The notes under the pieces are model-generated. The model made no database searches and was not told the origin of the DNA. It saw nothing but the letters and a program-made list of their open reading frames with translations. From Burkholderia contaminans (GTDB lineage: Bacteria > Pseudomonadota > Gammaproteobacteria > Burkholderiales > Burkholderiaceae): a DNA stretch of 64,000 nucleotides. The DNA lies in NCBI RefSeq assembly GCF_029633825.1, contig NZ_CP090640.1, forward strand, positions 1,612,001 to 1,676,000, read 5' to 3'. Shown one piece after another: positions 19,167 through 27,597 of the stretch (within the stretch, counting starts at the first letter, position 1; every line of letters begins with the position of its first letter). The translations under genes and the position numbers were made by a program.

Positions 19167-20560
19167 AACACATCGTCAAACACATTCATTTCGTCGGGAT
19201 CGGCGGCGCGGGCATGAGCGGCATCGCCGAAGTGCTCGTCAACCTCGGCTACGAGGTCAGCGGCTCGGACCTGTCGCGCAACGCAGTGACGGATCGTCTG
19301 CAGGCGCTCGGCGCCCGGATCGCGATCGGCCACGACGCGGCGAACATCGAGGGCGCGAACGCGGTCGTCGTGTCGACGGCCGTGCGTTCGGACAACCCGG
19401 AAGTGCTGGCCGCGCGCGCGCAGCGCGTGCCGATCGTGCAGCGGGCGGTGATGCTGGCGGAGCTGATGCGCCTGAAGCAGGGCATCGCGATTGCGGGCAC
19501 CCACGGCAAGACCACGACGACGAGCCTCGTCGCGAGCGTGCTCGCGGCGGGCGGGCTCGATCCGACCTTCGTGATCGGCGGGCGGCTGATCAGCGCCGGC
19601 GCGAACGCGCGGCTCGGCACGGGCGACTTCATCGTCGCCGAGGCCGACGAGTCGGACGCGTCGTTCCTGAACCTGTATCCGGTGATCGAAGTCATCACGA
19701 ACATCGACGCCGACCACATGGACACCTACGGCCACGATTTCGCGCGGCTCAAGCAGGCGTTCATCGAATTCACGCAGCGCCTGCCGTTCTACGGCAGCGC
19801 GGTCGTGTGCGTCGACGATCCGAACGTGCGGCAGATCATCCCGTTCATCTCGAAGCCGGTCGTGCGCTACGGGCTGTCGCCGGACGCGCAGGTGCGCGCC
19901 GAAGACATCGATGCGCGCGACGGCCGCATGCATTTCACGGTGATCCGCGAAGGGCGCGCGCCGCTGGCGGTCGTGCTGAACATGCCGGGCCTGCACAACG
20001 TGCAGAACGCGCTCGCGGCGATTGCGATCGCGACCGATCTCGGCGTGTCGGACGACGCGATCCAGCTGGCGCTGGCGGAATTCAACGGTGTCGGCCGGCG
20101 CTTCCAGCGCTACGGCGAAGTGCCGACCGCGGACGGCGGCCACTACACGCTGATCGACGACTACGGCCATCACCCGGTCGAGATGGCCGCGACGATCGCG
20201 GCCGCGCGCGGCGCGTTCCCGGGCCGCCGCCTCGTGCTGGCGTTCCAGCCGCACCGCTACACGCGCACCCGCGACTGCTTCGACGATTTCGTCAACGTGC
20301 TGTCGACGGTCGACGCGCTGGTGCTGACGGAAGTCTACGCGGCGGGCGAGGCGGCGATCTCGACCGCCAACGGCGACGCGCTGTCGCGTGCGCTGCGCGC
20401 GGTGGGGAAGGTTGACCCGGTGTTCGTCGCGACGGTCGACGACGTGCCGGACGCATTGGCGAAGGTCGCGCAGAACGGCGACGTGGTGATCACGATGGGC
20501 GCGGGTTCGATCGGCGGCGTGCCGGCGAAGGTTGCGCAGCACACTCAACAGAAGGCATGA
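19163..20560 (+). CDS. murC: UDP-MurNAc:L-alanine ligase MurC
   Basis: The 465-residue enzyme adds the first stem-peptide residue, L-alanine, to UDP-MurNAc. The N-terminal dinucleotide-like loop [15 protein letters not shown] starts near residue 9, and the ATP loop [10 protein letters not shown] begins at residue 112. The C-terminal domain carries the conserved YGHHPVE segment. The start at 19163 is set by ATGA overlap with murG. Its stop lies one base before the ddl start codon. Confidence 0.96.
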   Translation: MKHIVKHIHFVGIGGAGMSGIAEVLVNLGYEVSGSDLSRNAVTDRLQALGARIAIGHDAANIEGANAVVVSTAVRSDNPEVLAARAQRVPIVQRAVMLAELMRLKQGIAIAGTHGKTTTTSLVASVLAAGGLDPTFVIGGRLISAGANARLGTGDFIVAEADESDASFLNLYPVIEVITNIDADHMDTYGHDFARLKQAFIEFTQRLPFYGSAVVCVDDPNVRQIIPFISKPVVRYGLSPDAQVRAEDIDARDGRMHFTVIREGRAPLAVVLNMPGLHNVQNALAAIAIATDLGVSDDAIQLALAEFNGVGRRFQRYGEVPTADGGHYTLIDDYGHHPVEMAATIAAARGAFPGRRLVLAFQPHRYTRTRDCFDDFVNVLSTVDALVLTEVYAAGEAAISTANGDALSRALRAVGKVDPVFVATVDDVPDALAKVAQNGDVVITMGAGSIGGVPAKVAQHTQQKA

Positions 20561-20561
20561 C

Positions 20562-21503
20562 ATGAGCGGGATTGATCCGAAACGTTTCGGCAAGGTGGCG
20601 GTGTTGTTCGGCGGTGAGTCCTCGGAGCGCGAGGTGTCGCTCACGTCGGGCAAGCTCGTGCTGCAGGGCCTGCGCGACGCGGGCATCGACGCGCACCCGT
20701 TCGATCCGGCCGAGCGCCCGCTGTCGGCGCTGAAGGACGAAGGGTTCGTGCGCGCGTTCAACGCACTGCATGGCGGCTACGGCGAGAACGGCCAGATCCA
20801 GGGCGCGCTCGATTTCTACGGCATTCGCTACACGGGCAGCGGCGTGCTCGGATCGGCGCTCGGCCTCGACAAGTTCCGCACGAAGCTCGTGTGGCAGCAG
20901 ACGGGCGTGCCGACGCCGCCGTTCGAGACGGTGCTGCGCGGCGATGATCTCGCGGCGCGCGCGACGGACATCGTCGCGAAGCTCGGCCTGCCGCTGTTCG
21001 TGAAGCCGGCGAGCGAAGGCTCGAGCGTGGCGGTGCTGAAGGTGAAGACGGCCGACGCGTTGCCCGCTGCGCTCGCGGAAGCCGCAAAGCATGACCCGAT
21101 CGTGATCGTCGAGAAGAGCATCGAGGGCGGCGGCGAGTACACCGCCTGCATCGCCGGCGATCTCGACCTGCCGGTGATCAAGATCGTGCCGGCCGGCGAG
21201 TTCTACGACTATCACGCGAAGTACGTCGCCGACGACACGCAATACCTGATTCCGTGCGGGCTGCCCGCCGACAAGGAAGCGGAGCTCAAGCGCGTCGCGC
21301 GCCGGGCGTTCGACGTGCTCGGCTGCACCGACTGGGGCCGCGCGGATTTCATGCTGGATGCGGCCGGCAATGCGTATTTCCTGGAAGTGAACACGGCCCC
21401 CGGGATGACCGACCACTCGCTGCCGCCGAAGGCCGCGCGCGCGGTCGGCATCAGCTATTCGGAGCTGGTCGTTAAGGTGCTGTCGCTCACGCTCAACGAC
21501 TGA
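20562..21503 (+). CDS. ddl: D-alanine:D-alanine ligase
   Basis: The 313-residue ATP-grasp enzyme makes the D-Ala-D-Ala dipeptide used by MurF. The N-terminal [11 protein letters not shown], the ATP-grasp segment [11 protein letters not shown] and the metal-binding [11 protein letters not shown] are intact, and the final segment resembles DdlB. The start at 20562 fits the family N terminus and follows murC directly. ddl inside the dcw cluster ahead of ftsQ is the usual proteobacterial arrangement. Confidence 0.95.
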   Translation: MSGIDPKRFGKVAVLFGGESSEREVSLTSGKLVLQGLRDAGIDAHPFDPAERPLSALKDEGFVRAFNALHGGYGENGQIQGALDFYGIRYTGSGVLGSALGLDKFRTKLVWQQTGVPTPPFETVLRGDDLAARATDIVAKLGLPLFVKPASEGSSVAVLKVKTADALPAALAEAAKHDPIVIVEKSIEGGGEYTACIAGDLDLPVIKIVPAGEFYDYHAKYVADDTQYLIPCGLPADKEAELKRVARRAFDVLGCTDWGRADFMLDAAGNAYFLEVNTAPGMTDHSLPPKAARAVGISYSELVVKVLSLTLND

Positions 21504-21522
21504 CGCAGGAACGGAACGACGT

Positions 21523-22275
21523 ATGTGGAACAACGTTCGCCAACTCAACCTTGCCGCCAGCGCGCTGTACGCGCTGTTGCTGCTCGTGTTGGCGGCGGCC
21601 GGTTGCTACTGGCTGATCCAGCGCCCGACGTTTGCGCTGCGGGAAATCCGGATCGACGGCGACACCGAGCACATCAATTCCCCGACGGTTCGCGCGGGCG
21701 TGGTCGGCCGGCTGAAGGGCAATTTCTTCACGGTCGATCTCGACGCCGCGCGCGCCGCGTTCGAGCAGATGCCCTGGGTGCGCCATGCGAGCGTGCGCCG
21801 GGTGTGGCCGAATGCGCTGGCTGTCACGCTCGAGGAGTACAAACCGCTCGGGACCTGGGGCAGCGACCAGCTCGTGAGCGTCGATGGCGAGCTGTTCACC
21901 GCGAACCAGGGCGAGCTGGAGCAGGAACTGCCGGCGTTCGACGGCCCGGAGGGCAGTGCGAAGGAAGTCGTCACGCGGTATCGCGACTTCGGGAAATGGT
22001 TTGCGCCGCTGAAGGCGGAGCCGGAAGAAGTGACGCTGTCGGCGCGGTACGCGTGGACGGTGAAGCTGTCGAACGGCATGCAGGTCGAGCTGGGCAAGGA
22101 ACGCAACAGCGAGTCGCTGCATGACCGGAGCCAGCGCCTGGTGGCCGCATGGCCGGCCGTCACGGAGCGCTGGGGCAACGACATCGAGTACGCGGACCTG
22201 CGCTATCCGAACGGATTCGCGATTCGCGCGGCAGGCATGCGGTTCCTGACCGATACCGACAAGCGCAAGAAGTAA
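21523..22275 (+). CDS. ftsQ: Cell division protein FtsQ
   Basis: This 250-residue bitopic protein has one transmembrane helix at about residues 12-30, then a POTRA domain beginning FALREIRIDGD, then the FtsQ beta domain. It joins FtsB and FtsL to pass the activation signal to FtsWI. A ribosome site, AGGAACGGAACG, precedes the ATG. It lies 19 bp after ddl and 26 bp before ftsA, in the normal order. Confidence 0.95.
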   Translation: MWNNVRQLNLAASALYALLLLVLAAAGCYWLIQRPTFALREIRIDGDTEHINSPTVRAGVVGRLKGNFFTVDLDAARAAFEQMPWVRHASVRRVWPNALAVTLEEYKPLGTWGSDQLVSVDGELFTANQGELEQELPAFDGPEGSAKEVVTRYRDFGKWFAPLKAEPEEVTLSARYAWTVKLSNGMQVELGKERNSESLHDRSQRLVAAWPAVTERWGNDIEYADLRYPNGFAIRAAGMRFLTDTDKRKK

Positions 22276-22301
22276 CGAGAGATCACACGTAAGAGCACTT
22301 T

Positions 22302-23534
22302 ATGAGCAAAGACTACAAGGATCTGCTGGTTTCCCTCGACATCGGCACGTCGAAGGTGGTGGCCATCGTCGCCGAGCTGAAGGGCGAAGGCCACTATGAG
22401 GTGATCGGTCTCGGCCAGAGCGAGTCGAAGGGTCTGAAGAAAGGCGTGGTGGTCAACATCGAGGCCACCGTGCAGTCGATCCAGCGCGCGCTCGAGGAAG
22501 CCGAGCTGATGGCCGACTGCAAGATCACCAACGTGTTCACGGGGATCGCGGGCAGCCACATCCGCAGCTTCAACTCGAGCGGGATGGTCGCGATCAAGGA
22601 CAAGGAAGTCACGCAGACGGACGTCGCGCGCGTGATCGAGACCGCGAAGGCGATCAACATCCCGACCGACCAGCAGGTGCTGCACATCCTCACGCAGGAA
22701 TTCATCATCGACGGCCAGGAAGACGTACGCGAGCCGATCGGGATGAGCGGCATCCGGCTGGAAGTGAAGGTGCACATCGTGACGGGCGCGGTGAGCGCCG
22801 CGCAGAACATCGTCAAGTGCGTGCGCCGCTGCGGGCTCGAAGTGAACGACCTGATCCTGCAGCCGCTCGCGTCGTCGCTGGCCGTGCTGACGGAAGACGA
22901 GAAGGATCTCGGCGTGGTGCTGGTCGACATCGGCGGCGGCACGACGGATATCGCGATCTTCGCGGAAGGCGCGATCCGCCACACCGCGGTGATTCCGATC
23001 GCCGGCGACCAGATCACGAGCGACATCGCGATGGCGCTGCGCACGCCGACGCCGGATGCGGAAGACATCAAGGTCGGCTACGGGATCGCGAAGCAGGCGC
23101 TCGCCGATCCGGACGAAATGGTGGAAGTGCCGGGCCTCGGCGAACGCGGCCCGCGCACGCTGTCGCGCCAGGCGCTGGCAGCCGTGATCGAGCCGCGCGT
23201 CGAGGAGCTGTTCTCGCTCGTGCAGCAGGTCGTGCGCGAGTCGGGATACGAAGAACTCCTGAGCTCCGGCGTGGTCATTACCGGCGGCGCTTCGATGATG
23301 CCGGGCATGGTCGAGCTCGGCGAAGACATTTTCCTGAAACCGGTGCGCATCGGCGCGCCGGAATATGCAGGCGGCCTTTCCGACGTCGTGCGCAATCCGC
23401 GCTACTCGACGGCGATGGGGCTGCTCGTCGAAGGCAGTGCCCAGCGCATGCGCGGCCGCAAGGTCGCCGTGCAGTCCGGCAACGCGGGACAGGTGTTCTC
23501 GCGGATGAAGGAATGGTTCCTGAGCAATTTTTGA
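22302..23534 (+). CDS. ftsA: Cell division protein FtsA
   Basis: The 410-residue actin-fold ATPase tethers FtsZ to the membrane and recruits later divisome proteins. Phosphate-binding loop 1, DIGTSKVVAIV, begins near residue 12. A second nucleotide segment, VDIGGGTTDIAIF, is near 208, and VITGGASMMPGM near 325. The C terminus ends in an amphipathic helix with MKEWFLSNF, the membrane-targeting segment. An unusual 192-bp gap with three hairpins separates it from ftsZ. Confidence 0.96.
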   Translation: MSKDYKDLLVSLDIGTSKVVAIVAELKGEGHYEVIGLGQSESKGLKKGVVVNIEATVQSIQRALEEAELMADCKITNVFTGIAGSHIRSFNSSGMVAIKDKEVTQTDVARVIETAKAINIPTDQQVLHILTQEFIIDGQEDVREPIGMSGIRLEVKVHIVTGAVSAAQNIVKCVRRCGLEVNDLILQPLASSLAVLTEDEKDLGVVLVDIGGGTTDIAIFAEGAIRHTAVIPIAGDQITSDIAMALRTPTPDAEDIKVGYGIAKQALADPDEMVEVPGLGERGPRTLSRQALAAVIEPRVEELFSLVQQVVRESGYEELLSSGVVITGGASMMPGMVELGEDIFLKPVRIGAPEYAGGLSDVVRNPRYSTAMGLLVEGSAQRMRGRKVAVQSGNAGQVFSRMKEWFLSNF

Positions 23535-23544
23535 GTACCCCCAC

Positions 23545-23611
23545 GGCTCGGCACGCCGAGCCTGCCCCCGAGGGGGCCAAGAAAACCGGGGGCGGCCCGG
23601 TGTTTTCTTGG
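23545..23611. repeat. Three adjacent stem-loops between ftsA and ftsZ
   Basis: Stem 1 is GGCTCGGC/GCCGAGCC (23545-23562, 2-base loop). Stem 2 is GCCCCC/GGGGGC (23564-23577). Stem 3 starts CCAAGAAAACCGGG at 23577 and closes with a pairing arm ending TTTTCTTGG at 23611, with a 2-base bulge. None is followed by a T run. They could pause transcription, direct mRNA processing, or be a dispersed intergenic repeat. Confidence 0.7.
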
Positions 23612-23726
23612 GGACGAACCGAATCGAAATTCGCGCTGGTGCCGGCGGCTGGCGCGCGACAGGGGGTTGCCCGATCTCCTGCCGAATAACGGCCGAGTAG
23701 CAGTCATTCTCTTGACGGAGGCAACA

Positions 23727-24923
23727 ATGGAATTCGAAATGCTGGAAACCGAGACCAACGGCACCATCATCAAGGTGGTCGGCGTTGGCGGCGCTGGCGG
23801 CAATGCCGTCCAGCACATGATCAACCGCGGCGTGCAGGGCGTCGACTTCATCGTGATGAACACGGATGCACAGGCGCTGTCGCGTTCGCGCGCATCGTCG
23901 GTGATCCAGCTCGGCAACACGGGCCTGGGCGCTGGTGCGAAGCCGGAAATGGGCCGTGCGGCAGCGGAAGAAGCGCGTGAGCGTATCGCCGACGCACTGC
24001 GCGGCGCGCACATGGTGTTCATCACGGCCGGCATGGGTGGTGGCACGGGCACGGGCGCGGCACCGGTGGTCGCGCAGATCGCGAAGGAGATGGGCATCCT
24101 GACGGTGGGTGTCGTCAGCAAGCCGTTCGAATTCGAAGGCGGCAAGCGCATGCGCGTCGCTGAAGCAGGATCGCAGCAACTGGAGGATCACGTCGACTCG
24201 CTGATCGTCGTGCTGAACGACAAGCTGTTCGACGTGATGGGCGACGACGCCGAGATGGACAAGTGCTTCCAGTGCGCGGACGACGTGTTGAACAACGCGG
24301 TCGCGGGCATCGCCGAAATCATCAATGTCGATGGCCTCGTGAACGTCGACTTCGAAGACGTGAAGACGGTGATGGGCGAGCAGGGCAAGGCGATGATGGG
24401 CACGGCGACGGTCGCCGGCGTCGATCGCGCACGCCTCGCGGCGGAACAGGCCGTGGCGAGCCCGCTGCTCGAGGGCGTCGATCTGTCGGGCGCGCGCGGC
24501 GTGCTGGTCAACATCACGTCGAGCCGTTCGCTGCGCCTGTCGGAAACGCGTGAAGTGATGAACACGATCAAGAGCTACGCGGCGGAAGATGCGACGGTGA
24601 TCTTCGGTGCGGTGTACGACGACGCGATGGGCGATGCACTGCGCGTGACGGTCGTGGCGACGGGTCTGGGCCGTGCGGCGAAGAAGCAGCAGTCGGCACC
24701 GATGACGCTGCTGCGCACGGGTACGGACAACCAGCCGGTCAGCGCGGTTTCGCACGGCTACGCTCCGACGCATCACGTCAGCACGGCAGACTACGGCGCG
24801 CTCGATACGCCGGCGGTGTGGCGCAATTCGCGCGAAACCGCGGCATCGCACGTGCAGGCGCTGCAGGAGAAGGGGGTCGACACGTACGACATCCCGGCTT
24901 TCCTGCGCAAGCAGGCTGACTGA
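23727..24923 (+). CDS. ftsZ: Cell division tubulin homologue FtsZ
   Basis: The 398-residue GTPase forms the Z ring. The tubulin signature GMGGGTGTGAAP begins near residue 103; the N-terminal GGAGGNAV loop and the T7-loop region with NVDFEDVKT are intact. The conserved C-terminal peptide DTYDIPAFLRKQ, which binds FtsA and ZapD, is present. The start at 23727 is preferred over an upstream ATG because GACGGAGGCAACA lies just before it and the family N terminus fits. It is the last gene of the cluster; a GC hairpin without a T run (24941-24960) follows. Confidence 0.97.
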   Translation: MEFEMLETETNGTIIKVVGVGGAGGNAVQHMINRGVQGVDFIVMNTDAQALSRSRASSVIQLGNTGLGAGAKPEMGRAAAEEARERIADALRGAHMVFITAGMGGGTGTGAAPVVAQIAKEMGILTVGVVSKPFEFEGGKRMRVAEAGSQQLEDHVDSLIVVLNDKLFDVMGDDAEMDKCFQCADDVLNNAVAGIAEIINVDGLVNVDFEDVKTVMGEQGKAMMGTATVAGVDRARLAAEQAVASPLLEGVDLSGARGVLVNITSSRSLRLSETREVMNTIKSYAAEDATVIFGAVYDDAMGDALRVTVVATGLGRAAKKQQSAPMTLLRTGTDNQPVSAVSHGYAPTHHVSTADYGALDTPAVWRNSRETAASHVQALQEKGVDTYDIPAFLRKQAD

Positions 24924-25111
24924 CGCAAACACAGGCGAAGCCGCGGCGAATCTGCCGCGGTATCGCCGGCGTGACGGATGCTACGGACCACGACAGGCCG
25001 CGTCGGCTGCGACGCCGGGCCGGGAAACGTGCCCTCTCCGCACAAGCGGGGCGGGATGGACCGTGCTGTCCGCGACACGCTGAAAAACCGTATCGCTATG
25101 AGGGACCAGCC

Positions 25112-25618
25112 ATGATTCAAGTGGGCGACGCGCTGCCCGACGCGCAACTGTTCGAGTACATCGACGACGCGCGCGAAGGGTGCACGCTGGGGCCGAATGC
25201 CTTCAGCGTGCGCGACCAGGTTGCGGGAAAGCGGGTGGTGATCTTCGGATTGCCGGGCGCTTTCACGCCGACCTGCTCGGCGCAGCATGTGCCGGGCTAC
25301 GTCGAACACGCCGGGCAATTGCGCGCGGCGGGCATCGACGAGATCTGGTGCGTGTCCGTCAACGACGCATTCGTGATGGGCGCATGGGGACGTGATCTGC
25401 ACACCGCGGGCAAGGTGCGCATGATGGCGGACGGCAGCGCGGCTTTCACTCATGCGCTGGGGCTGACGCAGGATTTGTCCGCGCGTGGCATGGGAATTCG
25501 TTCCCTGCGCTACGCGATGGTGATTGACGGCGGTGTGGTCAAGACGCTGGCCGTCGAGGCGCCGGGCAAATTCGAAGTGAGCGATGCGGCGAGTGTTCTC
25601 GCGACGTTGACGTCCTGA
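25112..25618 (+). CDS. Peroxiredoxin, Prx5 type
   Basis: This 168-residue thioredoxin-fold peroxidase belongs to the Prx5 group. The peroxidatic motif P48-G-A-F-T-P-T-C55 is exact for the group, and further cysteines at 24 and near 80 are possible resolving partners. It lacks the C-terminal glutaredoxin domain found in some homologues. The start at 25112 follows GAGGGACCAGCC and gives the family N terminus (MIQVGDALPD). It sits alone between ftsZ and lpxC and presumably removes hydrogen peroxide or organic peroxides using thiols. Confidence 0.92.
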   Translation: MIQVGDALPDAQLFEYIDDAREGCTLGPNAFSVRDQVAGKRVVIFGLPGAFTPTCSAQHVPGYVEHAGQLRAAGIDEIWCVSVNDAFVMGAWGRDLHTAGKVRMMADGSAAFTHALGLTQDLSARGMGIRSLRYAMVIDGGVVKTLAVEAPGKFEVSDAASVLATLTS

Positions 25619-25858
25619 TCGTGCGGTGCGCCGTTGCCTTCCGGCAACGCTGCTCACCGGCCTCAGGGCAGTTGTAACACGGGCTGATGACCGGAAACGC
25701 CTCCGTTCCGGGCATCGGCCCGTCCCGTATCGGCGCGGGTAAACAGTCGAAACAGATTGATACGCAGTTTCAAACTACGCTGAATAGGGAATTACGCTAT
25801 AATCTCCCCTATCGAATATAACTCCTGATTGATATCTTCAATCACGACGAAGAACATC

Positions 25859-26776
25859 ATGCTGAAGCAGCGCACCATCAAGTCCATCGTGAAGACCGTG
25901 GGTATCGGTGTCCACTCGGGCCGCAAGATCGAGCTGACGCTCCGTCCTGCCGCACCGGGCACGGGCATCGTCTTCTCGCGCGTCGACCTTCCCACGCCCG
26001 TCGATATTCCCGCCGCGGCGACGTCGATCGGCGATACGCGGCTCGCGTCGGTGCTGCAGAAGGATGGCGTGCGCGTGTCGACCGTCGAGCACCTGATGTC
26101 GGCATGTGCCGGCCTCGGTATCGACAACCTCTATGTCGACGTGACGGCCGAGGAAATCCCGATCATGGACGGCAGCGCGGCGACCTTCGTGTTCCTGATC
26201 CAGTCTGCCGGGATCGAGGAGCAGAACGCGCCGAAGCGCTTCGTCAAGGTGAAGAAAACGGTCGAAATCCGTGACGGCGACAAGTTCGCGCGTCTCGATC
26301 CGTACTTCGGTTTCAAGCTGAAATTCTCGATCGACTTCCGTCACCCGGCCGTCGACAAGACCGGTCAGGAGCTCGAGGTCGATTTCGCGAATACCTCGTA
26401 TGTGCGCGAGATTGCGCGTGCACGCACGTTCGGCTTCGCACATGAAGCCGAGATGCTGCGCGAGATGGGTCTCGCCCGCGGCGGCAGCATGGAAAACGCG
26501 ATCGTCCTCGACGAGTACCGCATCCTGAACAACGACGGGCTGCGCTACGACGACGAGTTCGTGAAGCACAAGATGCTCGACGCGATCGGCGACCTTTACG
26601 TGATCGGCCATCCGCTGCTGGCGTCGTACACGGCGTACAAGTCGGGCCATGGCCTGAACAACGCGCTGCTGCGCGAATTGCTCGCCAACGAAGATGCGTA
26701 CGAGATCGTCACGTTCGACGATCCGCAAACCGCACCGAAGGGCTTCGCGTTCGACATGCAGACGGCCTTCGCCTGA
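25859..26776 (+). CDS. lpxC: UDP-3-O-acyl-GlcNAc deacetylase LpxC
   Basis: The 305-residue zinc deacetylase catalyses the committed step of lipid A synthesis. The metal ligands H78, H237 and D241 and the catalytic H264 are all present, in EHLMSA, HKMLD and SGHGLNN; the numbers are one less than in E. coli. The start at 25859 gives the conserved MLKQRTIK N terminus. A TATAAT hexamer at 25798-25803 is a plausible -10 element, although I find no good -35. A strong terminator follows. Confidence 0.97.
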   Translation: MLKQRTIKSIVKTVGIGVHSGRKIELTLRPAAPGTGIVFSRVDLPTPVDIPAAATSIGDTRLASVLQKDGVRVSTVEHLMSACAGLGIDNLYVDVTAEEIPIMDGSAATFVFLIQSAGIEEQNAPKRFVKVKKTVEIRDGDKFARLDPYFGFKLKFSIDFRHPAVDKTGQELEVDFANTSYVREIARARTFGFAHEAEMLREMGLARGGSMENAIVLDEYRILNNDGLRYDDEFVKHKMLDAIGDLYVIGHPLLASYTAYKSGHGLNNALLRELLANEDAYEIVTFDDPQTAPKGFAFDMQTAFA

Positions 26777-26797
26777 CCTGCGTTCCGCGCAAGCAAT

Positions 26798-26826
26798 AAA
26801 AAAGCAGCCTTCGGGCTGCTTTTTTG
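26798..26826. terminator. Bidirectional intrinsic terminator after lpxC
   Basis: The stem GCAGCC/GGCTGC with a TTCG tetraloop is flanked by six A and six T, so it can act on lpxC (+) and on the convergent DUF721 gene (-). Confidence 0.92.
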
Positions 26827-26864
26827 TTGGCCGGGCCACCCGGCGCTGCCGGCGACGCGCGCCG

Positions 26865-27341
26865 TCAGCGCGGCTTCGCGCCATGCCGGGCCGCCATCCG
26901 CGCGAGCGCGTCCTGCAGCGGTGACGGTTCGAGATGATCGGCCAGGTCGCGCAACGCGGCCGCGCCGACCGACGTCATCCGCGCCTGCTTCACGTGGGGC
27001 GGCTCCGGCGCATCCTTCGGGCGCACGCGTACGCGCAGCGTCGAGACCGGCCAGCCCCGTTTTTGCAGATCGCCGAGCAACCGCGGTTCGACCTGTCGCA
27101 GCCGAGCGGCCAACGCGTTGTGCGCAGCAAAGAGGGTCAGGGTGCCGTCCTTGATGAAGCCCGGTTCGACATGATTCGCAAGATAGTCGGGCAGGAGCGC
27201 GGCAAGGTCGCGCTGCAGCGATGCGATCTGTTCGACGCCGGCGCGCAGCGCCGCGAACGCGTCGGTGCGGCCGAGCACTTCGGACACGGGTTGCGGGCGA
27301 TATGGGGCGAGCGGGCCGAAACGCTTGGAAAATCGGTTCAT
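26865..27341 (-). CDS. DUF721 / DciA-like protein
   Basis: This 158-residue protein of the DUF721 family has an N-terminal KH-like half (residues about 10-105, with LFAAHNALAARLRQVEP) and a basic tail. DciA proteins of this family load the replicative helicase in bacteria that lack DnaC. A DUF721 gene next to secA and after lpxC is the usual arrangement in proteobacteria, which supports the assignment. Function as a DnaB loader is inferred from family knowledge and is not shown here. It is convergent with lpxC and divergent from secA. Confidence 0.8.
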   Translation of the reverse strand: MNRFSKRFGPLAPYRPQPVSEVLGRTDAFAALRAGVEQIASLQRDLAALLPDYLANHVEPGFIKDGTLTLFAAHNALAARLRQVEPRLLGDLQKRGWPVSTLRVRVRPKDAPEPPHVKQARMTSVGAAALRDLADHLEPSPLQDALARMAARHGAKPR

Positions 27342-27597
27342 CGAGACATTCTTCGGGCGCGCACGCGCGCGGACGTTGACGCCGATTGTACCCGCGCGGG
27401 CCCGTGCACGGGCGGCTTTCGCCCCGTTGGCCCGGCCGTCTGCGCGCAGTGCCCGTCCGCCCGAGACACGGGCGCATGCTTCCCCGCGTGCTAAAATTCC
27501 TCGTTTGATTCCACTAATTCGCTAAGCCGCCGGGGCTCGGGCGTCGGGGCGCGCAACACGCGCCGGGCGCCGGTGCTGCGACGCAGGATCCGATCCG

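Noticed and set aside
22203..24932. A 909-codon open frame antisense to ftsA and ftsZ
   Set aside because: It is a codon-bias shadow. Arginine-, histidine- and aspartate-rich antisense frames of this kind lie opposite most genes here, and the sense proteins are unambiguous.
27342..27597. A secM-type arrest peptide ahead of secA
   Set aside because: No signal-peptide-bearing frame ending in a stall motif is present, and the lineage usually lacks secM.
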